The notes beneath the pieces are model-generated. The model had not been told where the DNA came from and did no database searches. It worked only from the letters and a program-made list of their open reading frames with translations. From Clostridium sp031626875 (GTDB taxonomy: Bacteria; Bacillota; Clostridia; Clostridiales; Clostridiaceae), in the NCBI RefSeq assembly GCF_031626875.1, contig NZ_JANDMF010000010.1, positions 1 through 64,000 on the forward strand: 64,000 bases of DNA. Reading direction: 5' to 3'. Made by a program: the position numbers and the translations under genes. Shown piece by piece: positions 43,205 to 52,772 of this stretch; position 1 is the first letter of the stretch; each line of letters begins with the position of its first letter.

Positions 43205-44041
43205 TTATTTATCTAAAACAACCTTTGATCCATCACTAGAAAATGTTATTGTACCTGCTCCTGTAAATATTAATTTAGTATCCTCTTCTTCACAGGCGTC
43301 TTTAATTGTAGCATCTGCATCTTTAGATGTTACTACAGCATAATCTGGTTTAATAGAATTAATTAACTCCTTAGAATTACTATTTGCTCTCCCATGATGA
43401 GGAACCTTATATATATTAATTTTAGGCCAATCTATATTTAATAATTCTTCACTTCTCTTTTTAACTGCATCTCCTGCAAACAATATATTAATATCTTTGT
43501 AGTTTGCCAGTGTAACTAAAGAGTAATTATTATCATCAGCATATTCCTTCTTCAAAGGTGGATATACACGTAAATTAATATCACCTACTGTATAATTAGA
43601 TATCTTTGTTGGAATAGTTGTAATAATATTTTTTTCTTCTATTTTATTTATTAAATCAGTATATTCTTTTCCATCTTTGTTGTAGTATGGCCTAATAATA
43701 TTTTTCACTGTAAAATTGTTAATTATTGCTTCTGCTCCACCAATATGGTCTTTATCATAATGAGTTAATATTAAACATTGAATTTCTGACACCTCTTTAC
43801 TTTTTAAATAAGCTATAACATCTTCAGCATCTTCTTTTTCACCAGTATCAATCAGAACATTTTGATTTCCATTTTGCATAAGAATACTATCTGCATCATT
43901 CTTTAATTTTAAAAAACTTACTTCAATTTTATCAGCATTATAATCACTCACTTTATTTTGTCCTTTTACAATATAAATTGCTCCAAGTAATAAGAATATA
44001 AGTGCTATAAGGCCACATATCCGAAATATTGTTCTTCCCAT
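43205..44041 (-). CDS. exported MBL-fold hydrolase (ComEC C-terminal-domain type)
   Basis: A 278-residue protein with an N-terminal membrane helix (ICGLIALIFLLLGAIYIV, residues 8-25) and a metallo-beta-lactamase domain: CLILTHYDKDHIGGAEAIIN with the H-x-D-x-D-H variant, INILFAGDAVKKRSEELLN and YKVPHHGRANSN. This matches the free-standing form of the C-terminal domain of ComEC/Rec2, whose substrate is usually unknown. No ComEC channel is present. It is the last gene of the operon, 35 bases after the DHHW gene, so an extracytoplasmic role in polymer processing is inferred, not known. Confidence 0.8.
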   Translation of the reverse strand: MGRTIFRICGLIALIFLLLGAIYIVKGQNKVSDYNADKIEVSFLKLKNDADSILMQNGNQNVLIDTGEKEDAEDVIAYLKSKEVSEIQCLILTHYDKDHIGGAEAIINNFTVKNIIRPYYNKDGKEYTDLINKIEEKNIITTIPTKISNYTVGDINLRVYPPLKKEYADDNNYSLVTLANYKDINILFAGDAVKKRSEELLNIDWPKINIYKVPHHGRANSNSKELINSIKPDYAVVTSKDADATIKDACEEEDTKLIFTGAGTITFSSDGSKVVLDK

Positions 44042-44076
44042 ATGATTTTCTTCCTTTCAAAGTATGAATAGTCCTA

Positions 44077-45303
44077 TTACTTTTTCTTAAAAAAGTTAAT
44101 TCCACTTTCATTAATATTACCTGGATATAACATTACGAAAACATAGTCAAACTTATTATCCTTTAAATATTCTTCTACATCTACCTTTCCTTCTTTTGCT
44201 AATGGCCAAATAGCATGTATTTCGCTACACACTGGTGCTAAAAAAGATTCTACTGGATTACTAAAGGAATCACGAATCATTAAAATTTTAGGCCCCTTAG
44301 GATTATTAAGATTTACAATTTTATTAAAGGCTCTTATTCCATCTATATAAGATTCATAACTTGAAACCTCATATATATCAGATTCATGGTAAAGCGCTTC
44401 AGATTTTAGTAATGATTGTTCGAAACTACCTTCTTTATGCACCTTTTCACCATAATTATCTGTACTATCATATGTAAAATTAGTTGGGAACTTAGGCCAT
44501 ATTAGTGTAAAATCATCAAGTCCACTATAATTAATTCCTGTATCCCTACCTTGAGATCCAAGTAAATTATTTTTATAAGTTCTCTGATTATAATTATCTA
44601 AGTTAGTATAAAACTTATTAGGATCTAAATCTACACCGTACAAACTTTTCATTTTTTCTACTATAGCAGAAAAAGATACAAAAGCTGATTGGGATGTCCA
44701 ATGGTGATCTGTTTTAAAAAACAACTCTTCCTTAGGTATATTTGAATTTAACAATGGTTTTCTTAAATCCAAATAATCTACTTCATTATTATGTAAATCT
44801 AATAAAAATTCATTTTGTAGTAAATTATGATCTTTTATATTTAACTCTTCAGAATTCTCAGAAGTTTGTGCTATTGATTTAGATGGTGGACTAATAAATA
44901 TAACCTTAGTCCCCTTTTTTTCTACACTATTCTTAAGTCTAACTATACGCTTAGCATATTCTCCAATCAATGGATCTTTTTCATCATATAAACTTGCGTA
45001 ATTTAAAAAACCATTATTATCTTTAACATAGTCAAAATTATTAAATTCATTTTTCCCAATGAGAACTTGTATGTAGCCATATCCTTCCATAAATTGTTTT
45101 TTCCATAATAGTTGATCATTAATAGTTTTATCTACATCTTTAATAGTTGCTTTTAAATTTTCAGTATCTTTAAAGTTTTTAAATCCTTGTAATGTTTGAC
45201 TTAATATTGGATACTCCTGATTAATATTCTTTATTGCAAAAGTAAACAACATAACTATAAATAATACTGCAAAAATACTATGTCTATTTAAATAACGTTT
45301 CAC
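44077..45303 (-). CDS. DHHW family (AlgX/AlgJ-like) membrane-anchored acyl-transfer protein
   Basis: A 408-residue extracytoplasmic protein with one N-terminal helix (IFAVLFIVMLFTFAI). The SGNH-like fold contains KTDHHWTSQSA, the diagnostic DHHW motif of AlgX/AlgJ and its Gram-positive relatives, and ILMIRDSFSNPVESFLAPV with the catalytic serine in GDS-like position. It receives acetyl groups from the MBOAT partner encoded just upstream and transfers them to an exopolysaccharide. The GTG start at 45303 lies eight bases after AAAGGGGG. The 17-base gap to the MBOAT gene supports coupling. Confidence 0.85.
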   Translation of the reverse strand: MKRYLNRHSIFAVLFIVMLFTFAIKNINQEYPILSQTLQGFKNFKDTENLKATIKDVDKTINDQLLWKKQFMEGYGYIQVLIGKNEFNNFDYVKDNNGFLNYASLYDEKDPLIGEYAKRIVRLKNSVEKKGTKVIFISPPSKSIAQTSENSEELNIKDHNLLQNEFLLDLHNNEVDYLDLRKPLLNSNIPKEELFFKTDHHWTSQSAFVSFSAIVEKMKSLYGVDLDPNKFYTNLDNYNQRTYKNNLLGSQGRDTGINYSGLDDFTLIWPKFPTNFTYDSTDNYGEKVHKEGSFEQSLLKSEALYHESDIYEVSSYESYIDGIRAFNKIVNLNNPKGPKILMIRDSFSNPVESFLAPVCSEIHAIWPLAKEGKVDVEEYLKDNKFDYVFVMLYPGNINESGINFFKKK

Positions 45304-45319
45304 CTACTATACCCCCTTT

Positions 45320-46762
45320 CTAGAAATTAAAGTAAATGAAAGTGCTGTAACTTCCCCTTGCTAAATATAATATACAAACTACCAATAGTGAAGTTAATAT
45401 AAATGGATATGTCATTCCATAAACTTTACTAACAATAGATTGTTTATTTTCTTCCATAAATTTAGCTAATCCACGTGAAATTTGTAAACAGAATATAATT
45501 CCAACTACAAAGAACACACCATATTCTCTTAAGAATGTAATAGCTAAATCACTATAAAACCCATTATTATTTAATCCAAACATATTTAAAAAATATTTTC
45601 CTGCATTATGTAAATTTGTTGACCTGAACAATACCCATCCAAAATTCACAACAAGCAATGTATATATATGCCTAAATACAGATTTCCCATCTTTTCTATG
45701 TAGGTTAGTGAATCTTTCCAATAGAAGGAACAAGAAATTCCACATTCCCCAAACAATAAATGTCCATGCTGCTCCATGCCATATTCCTGTAAGAAGCCAT
45801 ACTATAAACATATTCCTAACCATTTTATCGGCATTACTTACACGGGAACCACCTAAAGGAAAATACACATATTCTCTAAACCAATTTGTCATTGAAATAT
45901 GCCATCTTCTCCAAAATTCAGTAACAGATGAAGAAACATATGGATAATCAAAATTTTCATCTATTTCAAATCCAAACATTAATCCAAGTCCAATTGCCAT
46001 ATCAGAATATCCTGAAAAATCATAATATATTTGTAATGTATATGCTATACTTCCTATCCATGCAAGCATAACTGGAACATTATATAATTCTGTTCCTATT
46101 GCAGACAAATCAAATATTCTATCTGCTACAATTGCAAAACTATTTGCAAACAAAAGTTTTTTCCCTAACCCAAATGTAAATCTAGCACAACCTTTAGAGA
46201 ATTTAGCCCAACTTGATTTACGATTTTTTATTTGATCCTGAATTCCATGATACTGGAGAACTGGACCTGCTACTAATTGAGGAAAAAAGAATATGTATAA
46301 CCCAACATTTAAAGGATTTTTTTCTGCATCTACTGTTCCTCTATAAACATCAATTACATATGATAATGCATGAAATGTAAAAAATGAAATTCCTATAGGT
46401 AGTGCAATTTTCACTTCTTCAAATATCTCTCTTCCAACCACACTATTTATATTAGTTATTATAAATCCTGTATACTTAAATACAGCCAATAAACTGATAT
46501 TTATAGCACATATAATAGCTAATGCAATTTTTGAAGCTTTTAGATTGCTTCTAAGTTTGCTAATAATAATACCAAAAAATGTATTAAGCAGTATTGAAGC
46601 AAGTAAGATTAATACAAAAACAGGCTCTCCCCAAGCATAAAAAATGACACTTACTAAGAAAAGCCACATATTTTGCAATCCTCTGGAGAATTTAAACAAA
46701 TAGTATCCCAATAATACTATTGGTAGGAAGTAGAACAAAAATGTATTACTTGCAAATAACAT
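45320..46762 (-). CDS. MBOAT family O-acyltransferase (AlgI/DltB-like)
   Basis: A 480-residue polytopic membrane protein. It carries the family landmarks LPIGISFFTFHALSYVIDVY, WRRWHISMTNWFREYVYFPL and LTGIWHGAAWTFIVWG with the catalytic histidine. It moves acyl groups from the cytosol across the membrane to the DHHW partner. Its ATG shares one base with the stop of the preceding small gene (TAATG), a sign of translational coupling. Dlt genes are absent, so acylation of a polysaccharide rather than teichoic acid is favoured. The exact acyl group (acetyl is usual) is inferred. Confidence 0.9.
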   Translation of the reverse strand: MLFASNTFLFYFLPIVLLGYYLFKFSRGLQNMWLFLVSVIFYAWGEPVFVLILLASILLNTFFGIIISKLRSNLKASKIALAIICAINISLLAVFKYTGFIITNINSVVGREIFEEVKIALPIGISFFTFHALSYVIDVYRGTVDAEKNPLNVGLYIFFFPQLVAGPVLQYHGIQDQIKNRKSSWAKFSKGCARFTFGLGKKLLFANSFAIVADRIFDLSAIGTELYNVPVMLAWIGSIAYTLQIYYDFSGYSDMAIGLGLMFGFEIDENFDYPYVSSSVTEFWRRWHISMTNWFREYVYFPLGGSRVSNADKMVRNMFIVWLLTGIWHGAAWTFIVWGMWNFLFLLLERFTNLHRKDGKSVFRHIYTLLVVNFGWVLFRSTNLHNAGKYFLNMFGLNNNGFYSDLAITFLREYGVFFVVGIIFCLQISRGLAKFMEENKQSIVSKVYGMTYPFILTSLLVVCILYLARGSYSTFIYFNF

Positions 46763-47088
46763 TATTCTTTTCTCCCTTCATCTTTAATGGTAAAATCTAT
46801 TCCTAAAGTATTAAAAAGTTCATTTTCTTCTTGCTTATTTTTATAATTAAGAAAATATAAATAATTGATTAATGCAATTAATACACCTATTATGAAAATA
46901 CATCTAAAAAACCATATAAAGCTTTCAGAATTTAAACTTTCAAGAAAAAAATGTACATCTGGTACACTTTCTGGTATTGCTCCATTTTCTAGCATAGTTT
47001 CAGCACTAGCATAATCAGGAGATAGTAATACTCCAAAGATAAGATTTACAATAAAAATTATTCTTACGAACTTAATATTGTTTTTCAT
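46762..47088 (-). CDS. small membrane protein of the polysaccharide operon
   Basis: A 108-residue protein. A cleavable-looking signal peptide (IIFIVNLIFGVLLSPDYASA, residues about 9-28) is followed by an extracytoplasmic stretch, one membrane helix (WFFRCIFIIGVLIALINYLY, about 64-83) and a charged cytoplasmic tail. I recognise no family. The ATG at 47088 has AGGAGG five bases upstream. Its stop overlaps the MBOAT start. Position between synthase and MBOAT suggests a scaffold or coupling subunit of the polymer machine. Confidence 0.75.
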   Translation of the reverse strand: MKNNIKFVRIIFIVNLIFGVLLSPDYASAETMLENGAIPESVPDVHFFLESLNSESFIWFFRCIFIIGVLIALINYLYFLNYKNKQEENELFNTLGIDFTIKDEGRKE

Positions 47089-47131
47089 ATTTCCTCCTAA
47101 CAAGTTCTTTACTTTTGTATCAAAGCAATAA

Positions 47132-49384
47132 TTATCCTAACAATGCTTGAAACTCTTCACTATCATAAATTTCAAAACTATTTTCAACTTGATACAAATA
47201 ACACTCTTTGTGTCTACTTAACTGCCTTATTTTTTTACACTTCATTTCTATATTTGAACCACACATCAATATGATTTCATTTGGTAATTTCTCACCTCTT
47301 CTCATATTTTTTAACAATATATATTCATAGTTAAAGTCTATTGCAAAAACAGGAATCTTATCCTTAGTCATCATCTCTATATTTAATTCAATACGAGGAT
47401 AAGAACGTTGTGATTGTTCAGATATATTAATTCTCTTTTGAAGATTCAAATATAAATCATCAAATACACTTAATGTATCATCTATATACTTTGGTAAACT
47501 GTGGTCTCTATCATAAATTAATTGGAAATACTGCTTTTTATTTTCAAAATCCAATTCTATAATATTAAAACTATATATCCAATTGTTTTTATCATTTCTA
47601 ACATGAGTAACATTCGCAACAAAACTAGCTTTATATCTGTCACTACTAACATTAATCATAATTCTCTCGTCTTTAGAGAAATAATATGGTTTGCTTAAAG
47701 TTATCGCAAGCCCACCTTCTGATATGTCTTTTGTTACACCTTTATACATTTTACCTCTTATTGTTACTTCAGCATCTAACTCTGCAATATATCTTTCAGA
47801 TTCTCTATAGTTGGTACGCCCAATCATAAAGAACACTGACATAATAAGATTATATAAATTGACAATTAACCAATAAATAATAATTGTACCTTGTATTGTT
47901 TGGTATAGTATTAAATCTTTCATCATAATGAAAAGTGCTAAAATTGAAGCTCCTGCTAAAATCATATGTGGAACTGCTAAGTTAAAGTTAGTTTTTGTTT
48001 CACTTAAAATACGGTCTTTTCTAGTGACAACGAATTTTTTTTGTGAAACACCAACTGTTTCTAACAAAATTGGTAAAATCATATATGGAAAAATAACAGT
48101 ATCCATGATATTACTCCACCTATTATTTCGTATATTCCCAGATATCTGATTTAAAACTTTGTTATATAGCACATAAGATGGAAGCCAAATACATATTATT
48201 TGCCAGAATGAACACTCTACTATATGTAAATCAAATAATACAAATAAAAGAGGTGATATAATATAAACAAAGCGTCTTACAAATGACCACCAATATATTA
48301 AACTTGCTATATAACTAATTTTCAAACTCCAAGGTATATCTTTTCTTGTTAATATCTTCATCTTTTTAAGACTCTGAACACATCCTCTTCCCCAACGTTC
48401 ACGTTGGTTAATCAAGCTAGTTATTGTATCTGGGGATAGTCCATGTGCTACAACTGTAGGAATAGCATAAGTAGTGTAACCTTTATTTTGTATACTTAAT
48501 CCTGTTTCAAAATCTTCTGTTATTGTTCCAGTTGCAATTCCACCTACTTCAACCAAAGCCTGTCTTGATATCACAGTATTTGATCCTGCATATATAGGTG
48601 CATTATTACTATTTCTCATTACATTAATTTCTCTAAAGAAATAATCTTGTTCATTTGGAATACGCCCTTCAGAATATAAATTATATTGAAAAAGGTCTGG
48701 ATTATAAAAACTTTGAGGTGTTTGAATAAATCCAATTCTATAATCTTTATCTATTTCATCCTTTGTGCGTTCAACCCACTTATCTCCTACCTTTTTCAAT
48801 CTTGGTAGGAAAAAATAAGGTACAGCTTCCATTAAAAATCTATGAGTTGGTATCATATCTGCATCTAGAGTTGTAATTAATGGTGCAGATGTTTTTGATA
48901 TGGCATTGTTTAAGTTACCTGCCTTAGCATGTTTATTATTACTTAATCCAAAGTATCCAACACCCATTTGATCTGCTAATTCCTTGATTTCAGGACGATC
49001 ACTATCATCACATATGGCTATATGTACTTTACTCTTATCTGGATAATCCATATTCATACATCCATTTATTGTTTTAAATAGAAGATCTCTTGACTCATTG
49101 TGAGTTGCGATAAAAACATCTACTTCCGGATACCATTCATCTGGTATTGTAGGTTTTTCTGGTAAAACTCTTTTTTGAGCATTACGATATAATTCAATAG
49201 CTTCAAAAATAGCAACAATTTCAGAAATTAATAATATTACCCCTGCTATCATCGAAACTATTCCATACTCAAACGGAAGTGTGAAAAATATACGCCAAGA
49301 AAAATATATTATTCCAGTTAATACTGCTAAAAATACTGTTATCTTATTTTTCAAAGTTTCTTTCTTTTCTTTGACATCCTTCAT
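47132..49384 (-). CDS. BcsA-like processive beta-glycosyltransferase with PilZ domain
   Basis: A 750-residue membrane glycosyltransferase (GT2). The catalytic signatures are IAICDDSD, TTLDADM (D-x-D), TEDFETG (general base) and QRERWGRGCVQ (QxxRW). Two membrane helices precede and several follow the catalytic loop. After residue 555 a PilZ domain has RESER and DISEGG, the R-x3-R and D-x-S-x-x-G pair that binds cyclic di-GMP; a second, degenerate PilZ-like half may follow. It makes and exports cellulose or another beta-glucan. BcsB, BcsC and BcsZ are absent, as expected in a Gram-positive. Confidence 0.85.
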   Translation of the reverse strand: MKDVKEKKETLKNKITVFLAVLTGIIYFSWRIFFTLPFEYGIVSMIAGVILLISEIVAIFEAIELYRNAQKRVLPEKPTIPDEWYPEVDVFIATHNESRDLLFKTINGCMNMDYPDKSKVHIAICDDSDRPEIKELADQMGVGYFGLSNNKHAKAGNLNNAISKTSAPLITTLDADMIPTHRFLMEAVPYFFLPRLKKVGDKWVERTKDEIDKDYRIGFIQTPQSFYNPDLFQYNLYSEGRIPNEQDYFFREINVMRNSNNAPIYAGSNTVISRQALVEVGGIATGTITEDFETGLSIQNKGYTTYAIPTVVAHGLSPDTITSLINQRERWGRGCVQSLKKMKILTRKDIPWSLKISYIASLIYWWSFVRRFVYIISPLLFVLFDLHIVECSFWQIICIWLPSYVLYNKVLNQISGNIRNNRWSNIMDTVIFPYMILPILLETVGVSQKKFVVTRKDRILSETKTNFNLAVPHMILAGASILALFIMMKDLILYQTIQGTIIIYWLIVNLYNLIMSVFFMIGRTNYRESERYIAELDAEVTIRGKMYKGVTKDISEGGLAITLSKPYYFSKDERIMINVSSDRYKASFVANVTHVRNDKNNWIYSFNIIELDFENKKQYFQLIYDRDHSLPKYIDDTLSVFDDLYLNLQKRINISEQSQRSYPRIELNIEMMTKDKIPVFAIDFNYEYILLKNMRRGEKLPNEIILMCGSNIEMKCKKIRQLSRHKECYLYQVENSFEIYDSEEFQALLG

Positions 49385-49427
49385 CTATAGTTTCTCCTTT
49401 GTTATTTATACTGATATCCAGACTTTT

Positions 49428-51017
49428 CTATCGTCTGCGGGCATAAATTATTGCTGTAAAAAATGATCCTAAAAATAATATTATTAATAAACCATTTTTA
49501 ATACTTTTATCCTCAGCTTTAACTATATCATCACTTTTATATTTAGGAAGTTCTTCTGATATTGCTTGTCCATGCTTAGAAAGAACAGTCTTTAATTTAT
49601 ATATTTCTTGCTCATACTCTTTACTTTCTCTATGAATAGTATCTCCATCACTATCTATATATGTAGGCAATGCAGTCTTTCCTAAATAATATGCCTTTTC
49701 CCACCGACTCCATTCTCTTCGCTGTGCTGCCCCTAAATATCCTTGAACCTCATCAATTGTTTTTAGTATATTTTTATCAGAAAGCTGATTTCTCCTAAGT
49801 TCAGCATATCTAGAAGCAAGTTTTTCTACAAACTTAGGATCTCTCATTAATTGCTTAAACCACGGTGCTTCAATAAATGCTATTTTATCTATTTCCATAG
49901 GGTCTGGTCTAGAATTATCTATAGATTGATCATAATCCCAAACTGGTCCCATTTTTAACTTGCCTTTAATATCTTTATACATATATGTTGAATGATACCC
50001 AGCATCGTAATTTCCAAAATATTCATTAATCAAAGCATAATTTATAAATGAATCCACATCTATATAATCCGAATAAGTAGAAAATATATTATAAGAATCT
50101 GAATATAAAACTTCTTCTAACTTTTCAATATCATTTTTTATATAATCTACAGTTTCATCAGTAACATTATTTTTGCTAGGATAAACTACTCCTAAATATC
50201 CATCACTTAATTTACTATTTGATTCATATGTGTCTATCATTATATTTTCTTCATCAAATCTATCTCTACGAAGTATGTAACTACTATATGATTTAGACTT
50301 TTGATAACTTGCAATATTTACCCTATCAGTTCCTTGCTTAATGTTCTCAATTAATAGATAAACCCCTTCATACTTATACTTTCCATTTTCTTCAGTAACC
50401 ACTTCACAATATTTTGCATCTGGTGTATATGGCATTATTTGAGAAGCAATTCTATATCCCAAATAATTTCTCATCATACTCTTATCTGCCATGCTTCCAT
50501 TTAGTACCCACTCATTATCTTCACCCATACCAAGTAAAGATAAACCATTTTCTTGTCCACTTTCAGTTACTAGTTTTACCAAGTATTGTCCCTTATTGTA
50601 ATGCATTGAAGAATTTCCTCTTCTTTTTATCTTAATTTTGCTATAATTTGTTGGCGTATCTTTTAGTTTATTTATCTCTCCATTATCTATAACACTTATA
50701 CTACCATCTACATATGGCTCTATTCCTGAAATACTTACAAATCTTTTCAATTCCTCATTCCATTTACTATTAGATGGAATTTCAGCTCCTTCTGTATTAA
50801 TTACTACAAGTGGTAAATGTGTTGAGAAATTTGAATTTAATATAAAATCATTCCCAAAGGGGATACTTGTATCTAGATTATTGTTAACAACTATAGGTTC
50901 ATCATATGAACTTTTGCTTTTGATTGAATCAGCATAGTTATTATAAATATTAAAACCAATAGCAATTGTTAATCCTGCAAGTATTGTGACAAAACCTATT
51001 TTATTTCTTTTTTTCAT
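49428..51017 (-). CDS. CotH-type kinase family protein, exported and anchored at both ends
   Basis: A 529-residue extracytoplasmic protein. It has an N-terminal helix (IGFVTILAGLTIAIGFNIY), a CotH domain with DKSMMRNYLGYRIA, YILRRDRFDEENIM and GPVWDYDQSIDN, and a C-terminal helix followed by ARRR. CotH proteins are atypical protein kinases known from spore coats; exported forms with membrane anchors occur in polysaccharide loci with VTC and DUF4956 proteins. Target could be protein or glycan and is unknown. The upstream DUF4956 gene ends 13 bases before it. Confidence 0.85.
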   Translation of the reverse strand: MKKRNKIGFVTILAGLTIAIGFNIYNNYADSIKSKSSYDEPIVVNNNLDTSIPFGNDFILNSNFSTHLPLVVINTEGAEIPSNSKWNEELKRFVSISGIEPYVDGSISVIDNGEINKLKDTPTNYSKIKIKRRGNSSMHYNKGQYLVKLVTESGQENGLSLLGMGEDNEWVLNGSMADKSMMRNYLGYRIASQIMPYTPDAKYCEVVTEENGKYKYEGVYLLIENIKQGTDRVNIASYQKSKSYSSYILRRDRFDEENIMIDTYESNSKLSDGYLGVVYPSKNNVTDETVDYIKNDIEKLEEVLYSDSYNIFSTYSDYIDVDSFINYALINEYFGNYDAGYHSTYMYKDIKGKLKMGPVWDYDQSIDNSRPDPMEIDKIAFIEAPWFKQLMRDPKFVEKLASRYAELRRNQLSDKNILKTIDEVQGYLGAAQRREWSRWEKAYYLGKTALPTYIDSDGDTIHRESKEYEQEIYKLKTVLSKHGQAISEELPKYKSDDIVKAEDKSIKNGLLIILFLGSFFTAIIYARRR

Positions 51018-51030
51018 TTAAAATCACCCA

Positions 51031-51711
51031 TTATCGGTTTATTTCATCATTTTGACATACAATATTTACATTGTTGATTCCATCAAGTTTATACATTTTT
51101 TCAGTTATAGACTCAACATTACTTTCAGCCTTTTTAATTAATTTTGCTGACAACTCATAGATAAATTCTACTGAATTTTTAGAAGTATTTTTAACTCTTA
51201 AAACTGCTTTTTCTTTATAATAAGTCCTTACTACTTGTTCAATCTCTATTTCATTACCTGAAGTTCCTCTAACAATTAAAAGGTACTTTTCATTACTTTG
51301 TACTGCACCAAAAATTAGTAGGAAAAAGAATATAACTACTGAGCCTATTCCAGCCACCATATAATCAGAAACACCACAACAAATACCTACTGCAATAGCC
51401 CAGAAAACATAAGCTGTATCTCTTGGATCCTTAATAGCAGTACGAAATCTTACAACTGATAAAGCACCAACCATTCCTAATGAAAGAGAAATATTGTTAC
51501 CTATAACATTCATTACTAGAGCTGTTATAAGTGTAAGCATCACTAATGACACATTAAATCGTGCGCTATATACAGCTCCTGAATGAGATAATCTATATGA
51601 TATATAAATAACCATTCCTAATATAACTGCGATTAAAAAGTTGATTAGAATATCATTAATAGTTAATGCTTTAGTTGATCCATTTAAATAATTAAATAAT
51701 TGTTCCTTCAT
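51031..51711 (-). CDS. DUF4956 membrane protein
   Basis: A 226-residue protein with four membrane helices in the first half (ILINFLIAVILGMVIYISYR; FNVSLVMLTLITALVMNVIG; VFWAIAVGICCGVSDYMVAG; VVIFFFLLIFGAV). The central loop LGMVGALSVVRFRTAIKDPR is the DUF4956 hallmark. The cytosolic C-terminal half is a ferredoxin-like domain. The role is unknown, but DUF4956 is consistently found beside VTC and CotH genes. TAGGAGG precedes the ATG; it starts ten bases after the VTC gene. Confidence 0.85.
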   Translation of the reverse strand: MKEQLFNYLNGSTKALTINDILINFLIAVILGMVIYISYRLSHSGAVYSARFNVSLVMLTLITALVMNVIGNNISLSLGMVGALSVVRFRTAIKDPRDTAYVFWAIAVGICCGVSDYMVAGIGSVVIFFFLLIFGAVQSNEKYLLIVRGTSGNEIEIEQVVRTYYKEKAVLRVKNTSKNSVEFIYELSAKLIKKAESNVESITEKMYKLDGINNVNIVCQNDEINR

Positions 51712-51721
51712 AATTTTCCTC

Positions 51722-52414
51722 CTAAAAATAACTCATACTTCTTGAAAGTACATACTTACTATTTGAAACTTGTATTTTTCCACAAGAGTCTAATAAATCT
51801 TTCACATATCCAAGTAAAAAATTATTAAATTTTACTTCAATCGTTACATCATCTGGGGAAGTAACTGGATATAAAATCAAGTCATCTGAAAAAATATTAA
51901 AATCACTTTCACTTGCTCTAATATTCATATCAAATGTAACTCTTGTATTATTCTCTGGTACAATAAATGCAGTACGATCATATTCCACTACACATTTTGG
52001 CCTATATAGTTTTTGACTCATTAATAAATATAATTCCATTGCAAAAGATTCTTCCATAGATATTAAAAATTCAAAATTTCCATTTATCATATCCAAGGCT
52101 TGTTCTTGTGAAATTGTCAATGACCGTTTTCTCTGGTCATTTCCAAACTTCTCCTTCATCTCTAGTTTTGCAGTCTTTGCTTTACTAGAATATACTCTTA
52201 TTCGAATTTTTTTACGGTTATCCAAGCCATCTTCTTTTTCATAATAATCATGATCAAAAGGTGTATCAAAATACAATGAACGAACCAGGTATCCACCACT
52301 TTTATTATGCTCATCTTCATGTAAAACTTTTGAAAGTAGTCCATACAAGATTCTAGTTTCTGATAATGACATAAGATATTTCTTTTCTTGTCTTAAAACA
52401 TCAAGCATTGCCAT
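51722..52414 (-). CDS. VTC-domain (triphosphate-tunnel) protein, polyphosphate-polymerase-like
   Basis: A 230-residue cytosolic protein with the full set of tunnel residues: RQEKKYLMS, YLVRSLYFDT, KKIRIRVYS, AKLEMKEK, CVVEYDRTAF and VTIEVKF. Related yeast Vtc4 makes polyphosphate from ATP while threading it through the vacuolar membrane. Bacterial forms lack membrane helices and are paired with DUF4956, which could supply the channel. It is the first gene of the operon. CAAGGGGAAATAAGT precedes the ATG. Whether it makes polyphosphate is not shown by sequence. Confidence 0.85.
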   Translation of the reverse strand: MAMLDVLRQEKKYLMSLSETRILYGLLSKVLHEDEHNKSGGYLVRSLYFDTPFDHDYYEKEDGLDNRKKIRIRVYSSKAKTAKLEMKEKFGNDQRKRSLTISQEQALDMINGNFEFLISMEESFAMELYLLMSQKLYRPKCVVEYDRTAFIVPENNTRVTFDMNIRASESDFNIFSDDLILYPVTSPDDVTIEVKFNNFLLGYVKDLLDSCGKIQVSNSKYVLSRSMSYF

Positions 52415-52485
52415 ACTTATTTCCCCTTGTAAATTTTTTTGATTTCAAATTAATTTATTTTAAAAAACAGTTCATATTCATCTCC

Positions 52486-52635
52486 TTATTCATATATATT
52501 TTTTAAAATTACTTCATTATTATATATATCGCTCCTCTTTATCAATACTAAACGATACCCACAACTTCCCTTAATGCCCCATATATAACCATTTAAGCCA
52601 TCACATTCTACATATTTTGACTTTTTTATTAAATT
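52486..52635 (-). other. start-less open frame in the leader of the polysaccharide operon
   Basis: A minus-strand frame of 49 codons has no start codon yet reads like real protein (GLNGYIWGIKGSCGYRLVLI, then KRSDIYNNEVILKNIYE and a stop). A possible weak promoter (TTGATA at 52540-52545, TATAAT at 52519-52524, only 15 bases apart) lies inside it. Just after its stop, TAAGGAGATGAAT leads a seven-codon frame MNCFLK (52455-52475). This may be a gene remnant whose DNA became the leader of the operon. I do not recognise the family, and no cyclic di-GMP riboswitch was recognised here. Confidence 0.3.
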
Positions 52636-52645
52636 TCAAAAAATA

Positions 52646-52683
52646 AAACCTAATAGAAAGCATAATTGCTTCCTATTAGGTTT
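52646..52683. terminator. bidirectional terminator
   Basis: AAACCTAATAGAAAGC and GCTTCCTATTAGGTTT pair over 16 bases with one mismatch. It insulates the polysaccharide operon from the beta-lactamase-like gene. Confidence 0.8.
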
Positions 52684-52772
52684 ATTATCATATTACTTGA
52701 TTTTTATAAATATATAAGCAGATTTCTTCTTTTCACTAAAAGCATCTTTTCTATATTAACTGAAAATCTCAC

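Noticed and set aside
52415..52772. Cyclic di-GMP riboswitch in front of the polysaccharide operon
   Set aside because: I looked for the conserved GEMM-type core and found none. The PilZ domain in the synthase is enough to explain cyclic di-GMP control.
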